A stretch of 64,000 nt of DNA from Telmatactis stephensoni. Taxonomy: Eukaryota > Cnidaria > Anthozoa > Actiniaria > Isophelliidae. Within the stretch, counting starts at the first letter, position 1. Each line of letters opens with the position of its first letter. The DNA lies in the NCBI GenBank assembly GCA_029948255.1, contig JALIZF010001613.1, positions 186,001 to 250,000 on the forward strand. Reading direction: 5' to 3'. Positions 1 through 12,616 of this stretch are shown here, piece after piece. A program made the position numbers and the translations under genes. Under the pieces are notes generated by a model. That model was not told the DNA's origin. It did no database searches and worked only from the letters and a program-made list of their open reading frames with translations.

Positions 1-248
1 CTTTGATGAACGGCAGATTGTCGGAATCATGATGTTCGTCGGAGTCATTATGTTTTGATTTCAGAAAGTTAGTTATAGTGCAAGCGGTCAATGTGCTTTT
101 GAAGCATCTAGAAACTGATGTTAGACATGATTTCTCTATATTATTACTATCATCATCATCACATCATCATCATACTATGAAATCTATATAATATATTAAT
201 TTTTACAAGCTCCCAAATTTGAAGAATTTCATAGCTAGATGCGATAGC

Positions 249-1177
249 TCATTCTGTTGTTGTATTGAGTCCCAGTAAACGTCTAATCGTTGCTTTCACT
301 GCTTGCCTTAAATCCTGCATTCGCCATACATACAGAATTGGATTAATCACTGAGTTAAATGAAATCAGAATTTCGGCCAGTCTACCAAAGATATCTAAAG
401 CCTCAGGACCCCTGTACTTAAACACAATGCTTACGTATAAAGCATATGGAAATAACAACTCAAGGCTGTTGCAAGAACTATTATCATGGTTTTGAATGAC
501 TGACGATATTTAGTCAAATCAAAGCTCGATGTTTCGTTAGGTTGTTGACCAACAGATGCAACTTGAGTCGTGAGTCTCCTGAGGTGATACAAAGCCATAG
601 AGTACGATGTTGTTGTTATACAGAGTAGAACTACAACATATGTTCCAAAAATATACGTAAAAGGTTTGATAGAATCATTTTCCGAAATGATGGCCATAAG
701 GACAAAGCAAATGATGAAACTGACATTTAAGACCCATCCAAAAATGGTGGCAGCTCTGATACGCTTTTTAGTGACAATGTTCCGATAGGAGAACTTGTAT
801 CTGATAGCCAACAAGCGATCCACACTGATTGCAGTCAATGTATACAAACTTGTGGCAACAAGACATGATACAACGCCTACCATCAAACTCCTTAAAAGGC
901 CACAGTAGATGTCGTTCCACCCATTTACAATGGCGAAATGGGTAACTAGCAACAAAGGACATACAGAGACTCCAACTAGGAAGTCTGTAATCGCAAGATT
1001 AGCCAGAAGAAGCTGTTGTGGTTTATGAAGAGAAGGCGTTTTCCAGATTGTTAGCAAAACAATAAAATTCAGCAGTATAGATGATATGCCAATGATCGAG
1101 AATGCCGTTGCAGTAGTTGCTCTAAAAGTCACTGATAATTTCATAGGCTTTATAGCGTCAGAACACACAATGGCCAT
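249..1177 (-). pseudogene. Rhodopsin-like (class A) GPCR, frameshifted copy
   Basis: This is a single-exon seven-helix receptor of about 309 residues, broken once. Reading from ATG at 1177, it has TM1, the TM2 motif LANLAITD, a TM3 end reading VDRL (a variant of the DRY motif), TM4 and TM5, then loses frame in TM6 after CYF. The rest continues in another frame as PYALYV through TM7 with a normal NPILY (NPxxY) motif and a short basic tail. Against the intact paralogue at 3180-4106, one G is missing from the run near 448-450. The rest is open, so the break is recent or an assembly error. The ligand cannot be told; the family signals through G proteins at the plasma membrane. Confidence 0.85.
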
Positions 1178-1237
1178 TTCTCTTCGTGTAGTGTTCTACG
1201 TACTTTTAACGTACGTTTTCAAGCCGCCTTTCTCAAT

Positions 1238-1252
1238 GATTATATATAAAAC
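1238..1252 (-). promoter_or_regulatory. TATA-like box upstream of GPCR copy 1
   Basis: On the minus strand the sequence ttttatatataatc lies about 65-75 bases upstream of the ATG at 1177. The homologous position in copy 2 reads tgtataatc. This is a plausible core promoter, judged only by sequence and conserved position. Confidence 0.4.
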
Positions 1253-1349
1253 AGTACGCAGCTGCCTTCGGACAGTAACCTGCAATATTAGCCTCGCAAA
1301 TGTTAAAATTCGTGTTAAAGCTGGAGAGTTTTAGTGGAACACTTGCAAA

Positions 1350-2990
1350 CAACCTGACACATTTTTAAAGATAGGTGTTGTTTGCTCTATCTTCAAGAGC
1401 GATGTCTTATTGATACGTGCCTTAGGCCACCTTTTCCGCTGATGTCCTTTGACGGCAGCAGCTGCCTGCAATTATTATATTTGGCATGGTTATGCCCAAT
1501 TCTTAAATCTATTATTAGTCGTTATCAATTATTTGAACAAGCAATGAATTGAGGTGGATAGTTATTGTATTTAGTAAAAAAGTACGTGCTGGCGTCAATT
1601 CCAATTTCGAATCAATTTGGAGGGCAAACAAGACAGGTTGATAAGTCTTAATGCCTCAGGAGACAATGGACCGGTTGTAGTTTTCCAATCTGAATGGAAC
1701 TTCTCAAAGCAATATCCTCTTTGAGGATTCTCTAGATCACAGTAAGTGGTTTATTGGTCTACAGGTCACCGCTTTTTTAGAAGATTTGCGTTCTTTATCA
1801 TCCTCACCAACGCGCGCTTACCTTTTAGTGAAAGTCATATTGTACAGAAGTTAGTTTAATTTTCCGGATGGAAATCTCAGAAAGACCTTGTCATTCGTGC
1901 TTGATTAACTCATAAAACATGAAAAATGACATTTCCAACCAAATAAAACTGGTGTTTTTATGATTGTTAAAAATGCTGTAATGTTGTAGCAGAGCTGTAT
2001 ACACATGGAAAATCAACTAAGAGAAACGAGAAAACCATATGCAGCAAAGGATGCTCACATCGCGTGGCGCTTGCTGTTCGTCGGCATTGCGCAAGCCAAA
2101 CATATTCAAAGGAATCTTTGATTTATTGTTTGAATATGAGTGAGTTGAAAAAGTGCTGAACAATTGATTGGTTACTAACTTACCGTACAATTTTTCTCTG
2201 TAACAATAGCGGGTTTAAGGGATTTTATTGCGCCACGACATTTGGTCGCGCTGATCCCTCTGTTGTTACACAGAACAATAGGCCAGAACCAAAATATGCG
2301 ATCACTTCCTGTTTAACTCGAGACGCAATTTATTGGAGCGGAATGGAGCAGATTTTGTTTCTGCTCTTGCGTTCGTTTTAGACTTTCCAGCCAAATAAAG
2401 TTTAATAATGCTGAATCGTAAAGGTCTAAATTTTATGTTAAGAAATTTGGAGAGAAATTATTGGAGTTGTTTAGAAAAAAGAGACTCTGACTTCAGTTGC
2501 CCAATTTGTATCGACTCTAACCATATCTCTCAGCCTGCTTGATCTTCTAGAGTGACGACTTGAATAGCACACTTGATTCAGGTCAACTTTCTGACTGACC
2601 AAGTTTAAAGTGAAGAAGAGAAGCAGCTGCCTGAGTCATTGCTTTACAAAGTAAAATATTAATTGTTGAAGCTATTGGTTGATATCAATGGACCACAGTT
2701 ATTTGGTACTTTAATCTATTGGACAAACAAAGAATTGACGTAGATGGTCATTGTATGAAGAGCTCCAGATCTTGCTGTCAATTCCCATTCCCTCTGAAAT
2801 TGGTCCACAAGACAATGGAACTATTTGCATGAGACAAGTCTCCATTTCTGAGGAGACGAATAAAATCACAGTCTCGACTCATAAGAGGATTCCGACCATG
2901 GTTGTATTTGCGATCAGAAAATGAAAAAGCATATCGAAAAATAAGATCTTGAACAAATTATCGTCTTCGATACGAGACGATATTTGTCCT
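1350..2990. other. Intergenic sequence between GPCR copies
   Basis: No coding exon, RNA gene or clear repeat was recognised in this AT-rich stretch. Confidence 0.5.
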
Positions 2991-3179
2991 TTGATGTATG
3001 GCAGATTTTCAGAAAAGATATTATGTATATATTTTAAAAGTTAGTGCAGGTGATTAATTGTGTTTTGAAGCATCTAGAAACTGTGTAAGACATTACTCTG
3101 TACTACTATGAAATCTCTATGAATTATTACATAATGAGCTCCGATCCTCATTATTTGAAGAATTATATTTATAGATAGC

Positions 3180-4106
3180 TCATTCGGCTGATGTATTCAG
3201 TCCCAGTAAACGTTTAATCGTTGCTTTCACTGCTTGTCTTAAATCTTGCATTCGCCATACATACAAAATTGCATTAATCACTGAGTTAAATGATATTAGA
3301 ATTTCGCCCAGTTTACCAAATATATCCAAAGCCTCAGGGCCCCTGTACTTAAACACAATGCTTACGTATAAAGCATATGGGAAATAGCAACACAAGGCTG
3401 TTGCAAGAACTATGACCATGGTTTTGAATGACTGACGATATTTAGTCAAATCAAAGCTCGATGTTTCGTTAAGTTGTTGGCCAACAGATGTAACTTGAGT
3501 TGTGAGTCTTCTGAGGTGATAAAAGGCAATAGAGTACGATGTTGTTGTTATACAGAGTAGAACTACAACATATGTTCCAAAAATATACGTAAAAGGTTTG
3601 ATAGAATCATTTTTGTTGTGGTTGGCGATAACAAGCATGCAGATGATGAAACTTACATTTAAGACCCATCCAAAAATGGTGGCAGCTCTGATACGCTTTT
3701 TAGTGACAATGTTCCGATAGGAGAACTTGTATCTGATAGCCAACAAGCGATCCACACTAATCGTAGTCAATGTATACAAACTTATGGCAATAAGACAGAA
3801 TACAAACATCAACATGAACCTCCAAAGGCTACAGTAGATGTTGTTCCACCTATATATTATGGCAAAATGCGAAACTAGTAACAAAGGACACACAAAGACT
3901 CCAACTAAGAAGTCTGTAATAGCAAGATTAGCCAGAAGAACCTGCGATGGTTTGCGAAGAGAAGGCGTTTTCCAGATTGCTAGCAAAACAACAAAATTCA
4001 ACAGTATAGATAATATGCCAGTGATCGAGAAGACCGTAACAGTAATTGCTCTGAACGTCACTGATAATTTCGAAGACTGTATGCCATTGGAACATACAAT
4101 GTTCAT
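3180..4106 (-). CDS. Rhodopsin-like (class A) GPCR, intact copy
   Basis: This single-exon gene encodes 308 residues with seven hydrophobic helices. TM1 is roughly 18-45, TM2 55-80 with LANLAITD, and TM3 92-120 ending VDRLLAIRY (DRL instead of DRY). TM4 and TM5 follow, then TM6 with CYFPY in place of CWxP, and TM7. In TM7 the usual NPxxY reads NAILY, so the conserved proline is lost, while the frameshifted sister copy keeps NPILY. The start at 4106 matches the start of the sister copy. The N-terminus is short with no obvious signal peptide, and the C-terminal tail is short and basic. It resembles the large cnidarian sets of orphan amine, peptide or adenosine receptor-like GPCRs; the ligand is unknown. 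The upstream region carries three copies of a 37-41 bp repeat. Confidence 0.9.
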   Translation of the reverse strand: MNIVCSNGIQSSKLSVTFRAITVTVFSITGILSILLNFVVLLAIWKTPSLRKPSQVLLANLAITDFLVGVFVCPLLLVSHFAIIYRWNNIYCSLWRFMLMFVFCLIAISLYTLTTISVDRLLAIRYKFSYRNIVTKKRIRAATIFGWVLNVSFIICMLVIANHNKNDSIKPFTYIFGTYVVVLLCITTTSYSIAFYHLRRLTTQVTSVGQQLNETSSFDLTKYRQSFKTMVIVLATALCCYFPYALYVSIVFKYRGPEALDIFGKLGEILISFNSVINAILYVWRMQDLRQAVKATIKRLLGLNTSAE

Positions 4107-4139
4107 TTCTCTTCTTGTAGTATTCTCTTTGTATTTTTA

Positions 4140-4254
4140 ACAGTTTTTAGGCTGCCTTTCTCATTGATTATACATGCAGAACAGTTTTTAGGCTGCTTTT
4201 CTCAATGATTATACAGAACAGTTTTAGGCTGCCTTTCTCAATGATTATACAGAA
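4140..4254. repeat. Three tandem 37-41 bp units upstream of GPCR copy 2
   Basis: Three units begin at about 4140, 4181 and 4218, each starting acagttttnaggctgc and ending gattataca. The first copy of the receptor has one such unit at about 1223-1252. The array starts about 34 bases upstream of the ATG and each unit includes a TATA-like gtataatc on the minus strand. Confidence 0.85.
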
Positions 4255-4259
4255 AGCAA

Positions 4260-6140
4260 TAGCAGCTGCCTTCGAAAAGTAACTTGTCAAAATTAGCAGA
4301 GGTACAAAGGGAGACTGTGGCAATATGACATATTAAGATCTGCCCATCTGAGCATTAGAGGCTCTCGAAGAATCCTTAGAAGACTTTCAATTAAATGTAA
4401 ACGCAGCAGGCTCGGTTGCACAAGGGATATGATGGATAGCACTTTTTGTTGGAAAAATCCTAGTCCAGTTGATAAATTTATTAGAAAATGCCATCATTTT
4501 ATCCATTTTATGGATAAGGATTTATCAAAAGAATAGTGTCAAAGGGGCCTGGTGTTTAGAATTGGTAATTCATAGTATTTAGTTTTGCTTTTATTTCTAG
4601 TTGTTTATAGTAAATCAATAATGATTAAAAAAGGAACTTGTCGATTTAACTCCTGACTGATCTTGCATACAGGTGGATGATAGTTATTTTATATTGCAAC
4701 CTTTCAAATCGAAGCTAGATCTGTGAACACTTTACAAAGGGTTTTGCTATAACCACCATAAGTAAATGACGAGTACAGTTGCATTTTAAAAGTTTGCTCC
4801 CCGCTGCTCACAAGGAGTTTCATCTGTTTCAATGAAAAACATCATCGTCACAGGATACGAGATTTTTAAATGAAATTTCTTTGTAGAGGGACCCCGGACT
4901 TAAATGTCTGAAGCGGATCATACAAAAAAAGTGCAGCTGATATACATTCTGTTTTGAAACGCCAAGACAGTTATTAAAACAGCCTTTTTATTAAAGGGAA
5001 ACCTGCATTGCAAAACACTTTGACAAAGGACCACGTCAGAACTGACTTTCCTTATTTTCTTGAAGAGGACATTTCGTGTCCAACTGCCAATGTTATTTAA
5101 TCTGCAAAGCAATAAAGTAAGCTTGCGAAGTTTACTTTGAAATTTTAATTAACGAACTGAACTTCATGAATCTGATAAGTATCAATTTTCAGTTTATTGA
5201 GGGATGCAAATCATACTGAATGAGAAGTTACAATTTAAATTGGGACAGTCAGATGACATGTACATCGTGACGTATTGTATTTACAAAAAGGTGTTGAGTT
5301 TCAAAATAGAACTTGATTGAATTTACAATAGATATTCATGATAATAGATAACATTATCTTGAGCTCAAGGATCTCTACTCCTACGTTATAATAACAATCT
5401 TTCACCGTTACTGGACAATCGCATGAAACGTCTGGTTTCTGACCATCCTCGTGCGCATGCCCAAGTTCGGAAAAGATATATTGTAAGCTAAAAGGAAACA
5501 TAGGCAGCTGGAAACTGAAGATGGCGTAGAACAACAGCGTTTGCTTATCAACTAAAATTTACTGGACAGTACGTGTCATTGTAAATAATTTGGTGACAAA
5601 TGCAAAGGAAACGTACTTTGCCTCTAAGATAAGTGAAAACAAAGGTAACCAACATATTTTTAGCTCTATTGACTGAAAGCGGAAACCATTGGCTTAACTG
5701 ATACCCTTCATGTGCGTCGGATTAAGTTCTGGCTTTAATCCATTTGCTTTTCAAGGTTTCAAGGTTTTTTATTTACCACGAAAAATTTATCAATTACAAT
5801 TAGACATAAAGAGGAGAAAAAAAAGGTGGAAGGTTGCAGGATTACAACCATGGGGGTTGATATAAAGAAGTTCCTGCAACCTAAAAATAGATATGTCAAT
5901 AAAAATGTGTAATAGCTTTTGACAAGATCGAACTAGTTCGCAACAGTATACCTAGTAGCCCTCGCAGTTTGTTTTGTTAACCTAAATGAGGGATAATCCT
6001 TCTGTGAGCTCACCTGTTTTGAACTGGTTACTGAAAGTCAAGGTTTCTGATACTGATATTTCTGATATTTCTAGCTGCATACGTTCTTGTTGCTCATTAA
6101 TGCAGCCAGTTATTACTAGTATTCTTGTAAGTTCTTGTAA
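4260..6140. other. Intergenic, no gene seen
   Basis: Only short chance ORFs are present. Around 5755-5830 a repeated caaggtttcaaggtttt followed by an A-rich stretch looks like the 3' tail of a retroelement, but I cannot assign it. Confidence 0.4.
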
Positions 6141-6149
6141 ACCTATCCT

Positions 6150-6680
6150 AAGACTCTGCTACTGTGCCCGATGCGCTGAAAGTTGAACAGATTGTTCTAC
6201 TACTGAAGAAACCTGGACTGGACTATGAGCTTCTTGAAAACTTCAGACCAGTATCAAATCTTTTTGTTTCAAAGCTTATCGAGAAAGCTAGAGATTCCCT
6301 CTCAGCTTACTGAATATCTTAGTCAGTAGCAACGACCTCAACGAGTGTTTTAATCTGCTTACAAGAAGATACACAGCCACTGTCCATCGTAAGTCTGTTG
6401 TCCTTTTGCTGCGTGATCTATCATCAGCGTTTGACAGAGATGACTATGGGCTAGCTACTGCTATATCGTCTTTGCACTCGATTCAGCATTGGTGGAAACG
6501 CTTTAGATTGGTTCCGATTTTATCGATCAAGTCTGTAAGGCTATCACGTTGCCGCATGGGGAGTCATAGGGCTTAGTTTTTGGCCCTGTCCTTAATTCAT
6601 CTGATATATATGCACCTCGATCTCCACTGGGTGTTGTTGTTCGTCAACATGGGATGTAATTTCATTGAATTTTTTCACGG
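6150..6680 (+). pseudogene. Decayed LINE reverse transcriptase fragment
   Basis: Conceptual translation across frames gives segments typical of Jockey/CR1-group non-LTR retrotransposons. These are LLKKPGLD followed by ENFRPVSNL, then a DLSSAFD block corresponding to the catalytic DLSxAFDxVDH motif, then GGNALDWF. Stops and frameshifts separate the blocks, and neither an endonuclease nor a full palm domain remains. It is a dead fragment with no link to neighbouring genes. Confidence 0.65.
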
Positions 6681-6964
6681 TATATTTTAGACTTCCTTTA
6701 ATGTTTTTCCCCTGACCTCGCTTGCTACAATATTAAAACAAAAACCCTTGAATCGCAACCTATATTTCTTCACCTTAAACATACAGGGAACAAAGTGTCC
6801 CCAGGATATATTATATATAGCCTAGCCCTTGTCATCTAGCTAGTTAAAAAGGTTTTGCTTATCAGTTGATCTGTTGATGGGTTTTCCTATACATTTATAT
6901 AGAAGTTAAAATGCTATCTGGAAGTACAAAATAGATGTCTTTAGCCCATAACAAAATCTTTGTA

Positions 6965-7309
6965 TTCACCTTGCATCTTCCCGGAGTTTCTCAGAATTCT
7001 TTACGATTACGATTTACGCGCGCAAGCGAGGCCGGGGACAAGGATATTAAGAAATGATGGCATTTATTTATTCAGGAACTCTTCCATTTACATGAGAAAA
7101 ACGTTGCTTATGTTATTTCAGAAGAAGTAGAAACTTTAGAGAATTTCGTCAAAACCCTTCTTACGAACTTTTAATTTATTAGAATTTGTAGGTACTCGTT
7201 TTCGGTTATTTTTTTCAGTACATCTAGGGCTTGCTTTAATAGTTTTACCCTGACCTAGCCTGCGCGCGCGCTAAATCGTAATGAATTCTGAAAAACTCCG
7301 GGAAGGTGA
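6965..7309. mobile_element. Foldback MITE-like element
   Basis: Inverted arms of about 60 bp meet across a roughly 200 bp AT-rich centre. The left arm contains tcccggagtttctcagaatt and the right arm its near complement. Both arms have GC-rich inner ends (acgcgcgcaag on the left, cgcgcgcgcta on the right). No coding capacity was found. Confidence 0.6.
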
Positions 7310-10300
7310 ATTGGTGACCAGTGTTTTCTATATAAGAGCTCCAAACAAAAGCAAAAAAGGCAAAAAAGGCAAAGGCTAATGTTTTACTTCGACTGAAATC
7401 GCGGGGAGTGATTACCCAGTCTCCCGAGCCAGAGGCTCATGTATCAAGCGTTCGAAGGTGCGCCCTCTATCCCCTCTCTCCATCAGTGCTCCGTTTTAAG
7501 GGTATTTAAAGCTAATTAAAGCTACACGGAAAGGAAAGAAGTCGAAACAAGGATGTGAAGCCCTTAAAAGCACAATAAACTAAACATGAAGTATAATGCA
7601 AGTTTACTGAATATTTAAAATTAACATTAAAATAATTAATCTGTTGACCCTTGGGTTAGTATTGTCAACTTGTACAAACTGAGTTCCACTGGATAAATAC
7701 ATGTAGCTGCCTGACCATTCTAAGGCTAAAACTCTTATTCTTTACCCCTGTTAGTATTGGTATCAATATTTATTAGTAGTAATAATTATAATAACAGGAA
7801 TTGCTTTATTAAAGTAACCGAACCAGGACGTTCTCACTCTTTTGACATTGTTAATCACATGTAAATATTTTAGAGAACGTAATTGGACGAAGCCCACGCG
7901 ATTAGACCGAAAAGGAGTGATGGATAGTTGCAAAATTTCATTATTGAGTTTTAGCTTTGGTCTTAATTTTGAACATTAATATGTAAAGCTCTTCGTATTT
8001 TAGAGGTGGGGCAGCTAGACGTTAACTGTTGTGTTGGTACGGTGGTTTTATAGCTTCAGTATTTCTAGCCATACTTCTTTACTGGTGAGTTGCGCAATTT
8101 GTGTCCTTTGAACACAATGTTTAATGAAACAGGTGTTTTCTAACAATAATATATATATTATTAGATATCTACATTGTTAGAAATCCTAAACCTTCATCTG
8201 CATGTAGATCTACTCGTCCAAGCAGTAAAATAGATAATCAAGAAAATTGGTCGGAATTGATATAACATTGAAATTAAATTTGGTCTTGCAAGCGCGCTTA
8301 CGGGTGATAATTCTAAATCGATTCAAGACTGTCACTTGTTTATTAACCTTGTCTTACTCCTTTGAAAAAAAAAGAGTATAACTGGTTAAAAAAAGCTCGA
8401 GGACAAAACAAACTGGGTAGAATATCGATTTCAACAAAATTTTCTTAAATTTTCCTATATGTTTAATAAATAATATCACAAAATTCGACGTTTACCTCCT
8501 CGAATCACTATTCTACTACTATTTTTATTACTTACAATATTTCTTCTTGAGAAATATTTATGGAAGCAAATTAATTGAATAGCAGTAATAATGGCAGTAA
8601 TAATTATGATTAAAATAACACAGGATACAAGTGTCTTAACCATTCATGACAATAACAGATCATTCTGCCGACGCGGTAAAAGCAAAAGGCTAAAAAAAAA
8701 TTAAAGTCCCAAAATAGAGCAAATGGATTAAAAAGTCATGATCATGATCAAAGACGTCTTTATGATAAAAATAAATTACTCACGGCAAATGATGGCAAAA
8801 GAAAAATAACTTCCGCCAAAGGTATAGAGGCCGTCTAACTTCATCCAATCTCATAACAGATTAAACATTAACCTAAGTCTGTTTGTCAACAAACTCATAG
8901 TCAAAACAATATCGTTTTGTAAATTAAATCATACTGAAAACAGTAGCTAGCTATAAGCTTTCTTAATACCAGTTGGTAAAAGCCTAATATAGTTTATTAT
9001 AGGTTAAGTTAACCTGTTAAATGGTATTTAAAGCTCAATAGTCAAATTCGAGCGTACCTGTAATTCAAATCGTATTGAAAACAATAGTTAAAAGCTCTTG
9101 TAAATGCAGTTGGTAAATTAGTCCAATCTACGGCAAACTTACAGACAGTTGTCAAGTACCGTCATTTGCACTATTTAGCTAAAAGGCTCTTTGGAAACAA
9201 GTACTAGGACTCATAAACGTCATTCTTTATGATAGAGATCCAGAGGTGTCAAATTCAACATCTTGGCATTTTTATTACTGAACAATTTATGCTGTCTCGG
9301 TGTACATAGTAATACTTGAATTATATTGTTACAAGTATGTTATTTTTAGGTTATCTCTCATAACGTTTTTATGGCAACCTTTCTGTACTGTTCTTGAAAA
9401 GTTTTAATTATATTTTTCATTAAAACTCGGGCTAAACTAAGGCGTTTCTATAGGACAGCAAAGTCATTTAATAGGTCTTGCTTAAAAGCGATGCCATTAT
9501 CTCTAATAGATGGAAAAGTAAATTAAAAAAAGGAGCACTTGATATTAAATTGGAAGGCGTTAAGAAAAACTTCCTTTCTTAGTCTTTTCGTTTTACTACA
9601 AATTGGAATAGTGTCAACAGAAATTAGAATAGTTAAACAAAAAGCTAAGTAAAGTAATTCATCAAAATTTCAATTTTTGAAAAGTAATTTGGCTTTTTCG
9701 ATAATTTGTCAGAACTGTCCGCAGTGTTTGTAGTCATGCATTAAAAGCCTTTGCACCTGCCAGGTCATTTATATTTTAACTGGTCTTTGAGGAAGAATCT
9801 CCCCAGTGTGTTACGAGTGAATCAATATCGGGACTTTTTAGCCAGAATCAAAGATAAACTCAAAGAGAGCGAGAAACGAGGCCGCATTGTAGATCGTCAG
9901 AAGGTATTAGAAGGTTAAATTTCTTATGAGCACTTGACATTAGTGTACTGCAAATTCAACATTGTAGGTTTTAGATTTAGAAAGGACTAGTTTTTAGGAG
10001 CATTTTATCCTTTATCTTGAATGAAAGCCTTTTGGTTAACATGCTAAGTCGAAGAATAGCCACATGCGATAAGACTACTTTCTAGCTTTCTTGAATAATA
10101 TCGTTTAATTTACACACTCGAGAGCCAAACGATTCAGGTGATATAAGGAATCAGTAGGTAAATAACGGTGAATGGATTTTTGAGATCTTTCTTCTAAAGC
10201 TTTCAGCTCTAAGGCTATAATACGGATCAGTATTAAAAGATCTTTGGTTACAATCGCTAAATGATTATCAAACTTCATGGGGTAATACGTGATAAAAACC

Positions 10301-12616
10301 AGAAAATAGTATTGATAGTCCGTAATTCGAAGCAATTTGAAATGTACCGAAAACGAGTTTGTGCACCTGTGTAAGGTTAGAATTTGAGAGGTGGTTTGTT
10401 GAAAAGCTGTCTCAACTCTCAAAATATTTTGTATTTTGCTTTGTTTTTATTATGCTGAACTCATGCATAACTAAAAAATGGAACGTTTTTAAATTCCCAT
10501 AATATATTGGGATTTTAAGATCTTGGGAGTATAGTTTTCATTAGGAGGAGATTCAAGATATCTTTTCATCAAGCTTTGCCCAGTTTAGAAAAAGCGACAT
10601 CTCATCAGAGTCGGTCAGTCAGTCTTTAAATTAATTTTGTTTTTCTAATTGTTTTGAGAGCTCACCAGTGGGACATCAAATTGAAGGTTTACCAAAAATT
10701 ACTTCAATTTTAAGATGTTCTTAAGATAAAAATATTCTTCAGATTCCATGTTTTTGAAATATCAAATCAAAATATCATGGTCCATGTTTTTTTTATTTTA
10801 ATTGCATTTTATCAAAAACTAGTGCAATTATTCAGTGGAATTCGCTTAATATTTTCGGATACAAATGAGAAAATTTGATGCTTGTTGACAGGAGAAATGA
10901 ATCAACCAATCAAAGTCAAGTTTGAATACTGTCGTGGCGTTCTTCCAGCCAGTCATATCCTAAAGCGCTTTAATTGTTTGCACAGCTCCCATTTTTTACT
11001 TTCGAAAACAGTCTCGAAATTAAATTTTTTTGAAAGACAAAAACCAATATGAAGAGCTGTTCACACTGTCAGTACGAATACAATGGTACGTTTATTTAAC
11101 GCGTGCTTGTGTTGCTTGTTCGGCAGCTGGCATGGGAGAACGTTTTTTACAGAAATTCAGATATGATCTAATAATATAAAGGTGGTTTTGTTTTTAAAGG
11201 TCTCCGGCAAAAGTTGATTGTCTCTAGTTTTTACAGGAATCCTTTTAGATCTAGCCTTGAGTTTCACGATTTTATTGAATCCATCAATTATCGAATTAGT
11301 AATAATATTCCATTAAAAAGGTCATCCAAGGCTAGATATATATGAACCACTATATGGCGTGGTAAGCAAGCTATTGCATGATTGTCTCACTTGTGGTGAC
11401 TTTCAAAGGTTTATACTCCCTAAGTGGTTGCCTGCAGTTGTATTTCTTTGCATTGATGGCTGAGATTTTAAGGCATTGTAGATTCTCAGCAGTATAAAGC
11501 TATTGTTGTCAGTTCATCAGTAAACATTTACAGATTATCAGCAGGGATGCAGTAATTTCAGGAGTGTTTGGGAAACTCCCCGTCACAATTGTGCACGACA
11601 CGAGTTACCAATTAAGAATCCTGCGATAAAAGTTGGGAAATCGCCAAATTTATGTTCGTATCTTTAAATGTCTAACACGACTGACAAATTCTATTTTCCT
11701 CGATTTTTGTTTTTTATGAGTCTCTATTGGTGTAAAGATATCTCTGTTAATATTTTATATTCTGTCGGGTCGATTTTGAGGCTTTAACCTAGACTTTATG
11801 TCTCATTGGCTTGCCTCAAGAGGCGGTACAGTGACATTAATGAGACAATTCTTTGATTAGTAGTACTATAAATATAAACGATCTACAGTAAAAGCTTTTA
11901 GGCACAGCTCTGAGAAGAATTTAACATTATGAGAAGACTGTACTAAAGGTAGATCACGGATCTGCTCGTAAGTTATTTTCTATTATTTTTGGTTTGTCAT
12001 GCATCTAAAAACACTAGTTTTACATCTTTAATCACTGGAGCATTTTGAGCCATAAGTTGGCTGAATCTTTACTCAAGGATCTCTACACAATTGGGGAATC
12101 TTTATATCATTTTCTGATATGTGGAAGGGGTTGGACTGACGTTCCATGGACGTCTGGTTTCGCCATGTCTGGAGCCTTCACGGATCTTTCGTGGCCCTAG
12201 TTACTTATCATTTACATATTTTCAATGCAAAGTATGATCACGAAACTTTGAGGGAATGTTTTCACCTGCCCTCAATTCAGTTACCACAAAGAGTTAAATG
12301 GTGTGACAGGGTGAGCGATCACCGGATTCCGCACCCAACCGGATATACATGCATATACCTATTTCAAAAAAGGCTGTCCTTTGATTTGTTGCATACTGCA
12401 TAGTGCATAGTGCCCATTTTCGGCATAAAAATACTCGTAAATCAAAAAATAGGCAGATATATGAACTGAAATTATCAAAGTTATGAAGTTTTATACTTTT
12501 ATTTCCCTAGGCCTGTTTTGCTAGCTTACTCTTAAGGTGCATGTTTGTTTATTTGCAGACTACCTCTGAACCAGTATACTAGCCGTATATAACAGAAAGT
12601 GAAAGCTGCGAGCTGT
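7310..12616. other. Long stretch with no recognised gene
   Basis: This is 5.3 kb of AT-rich DNA. I saw no homologous coding exon, tRNA or clear terminal repeat. The longest ORFs, such as 10105-10422 minus and 12146-12403 plus, have no recognisable domain or splice context. Confidence 0.5.

Larger units (their letters stand above)
1..4290. repeat. Tandem segmental duplication carrying two GPCR copies
   Basis: Positions 1-1270 and about 2990-4290 are two diverged copies of one segment in the same orientation. Similarity covers the GPCR coding region, the 3' flank (the phrase gaagcatctagaaactg recurs at about 105 and 3067) and the 5' flank (ctttctcaatgattata recurs). The duplication therefore included promoter and 3' sequence and was not a retrocopy. 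About 1.7 kb of unique sequence separates the copies. Confidence 0.85.
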
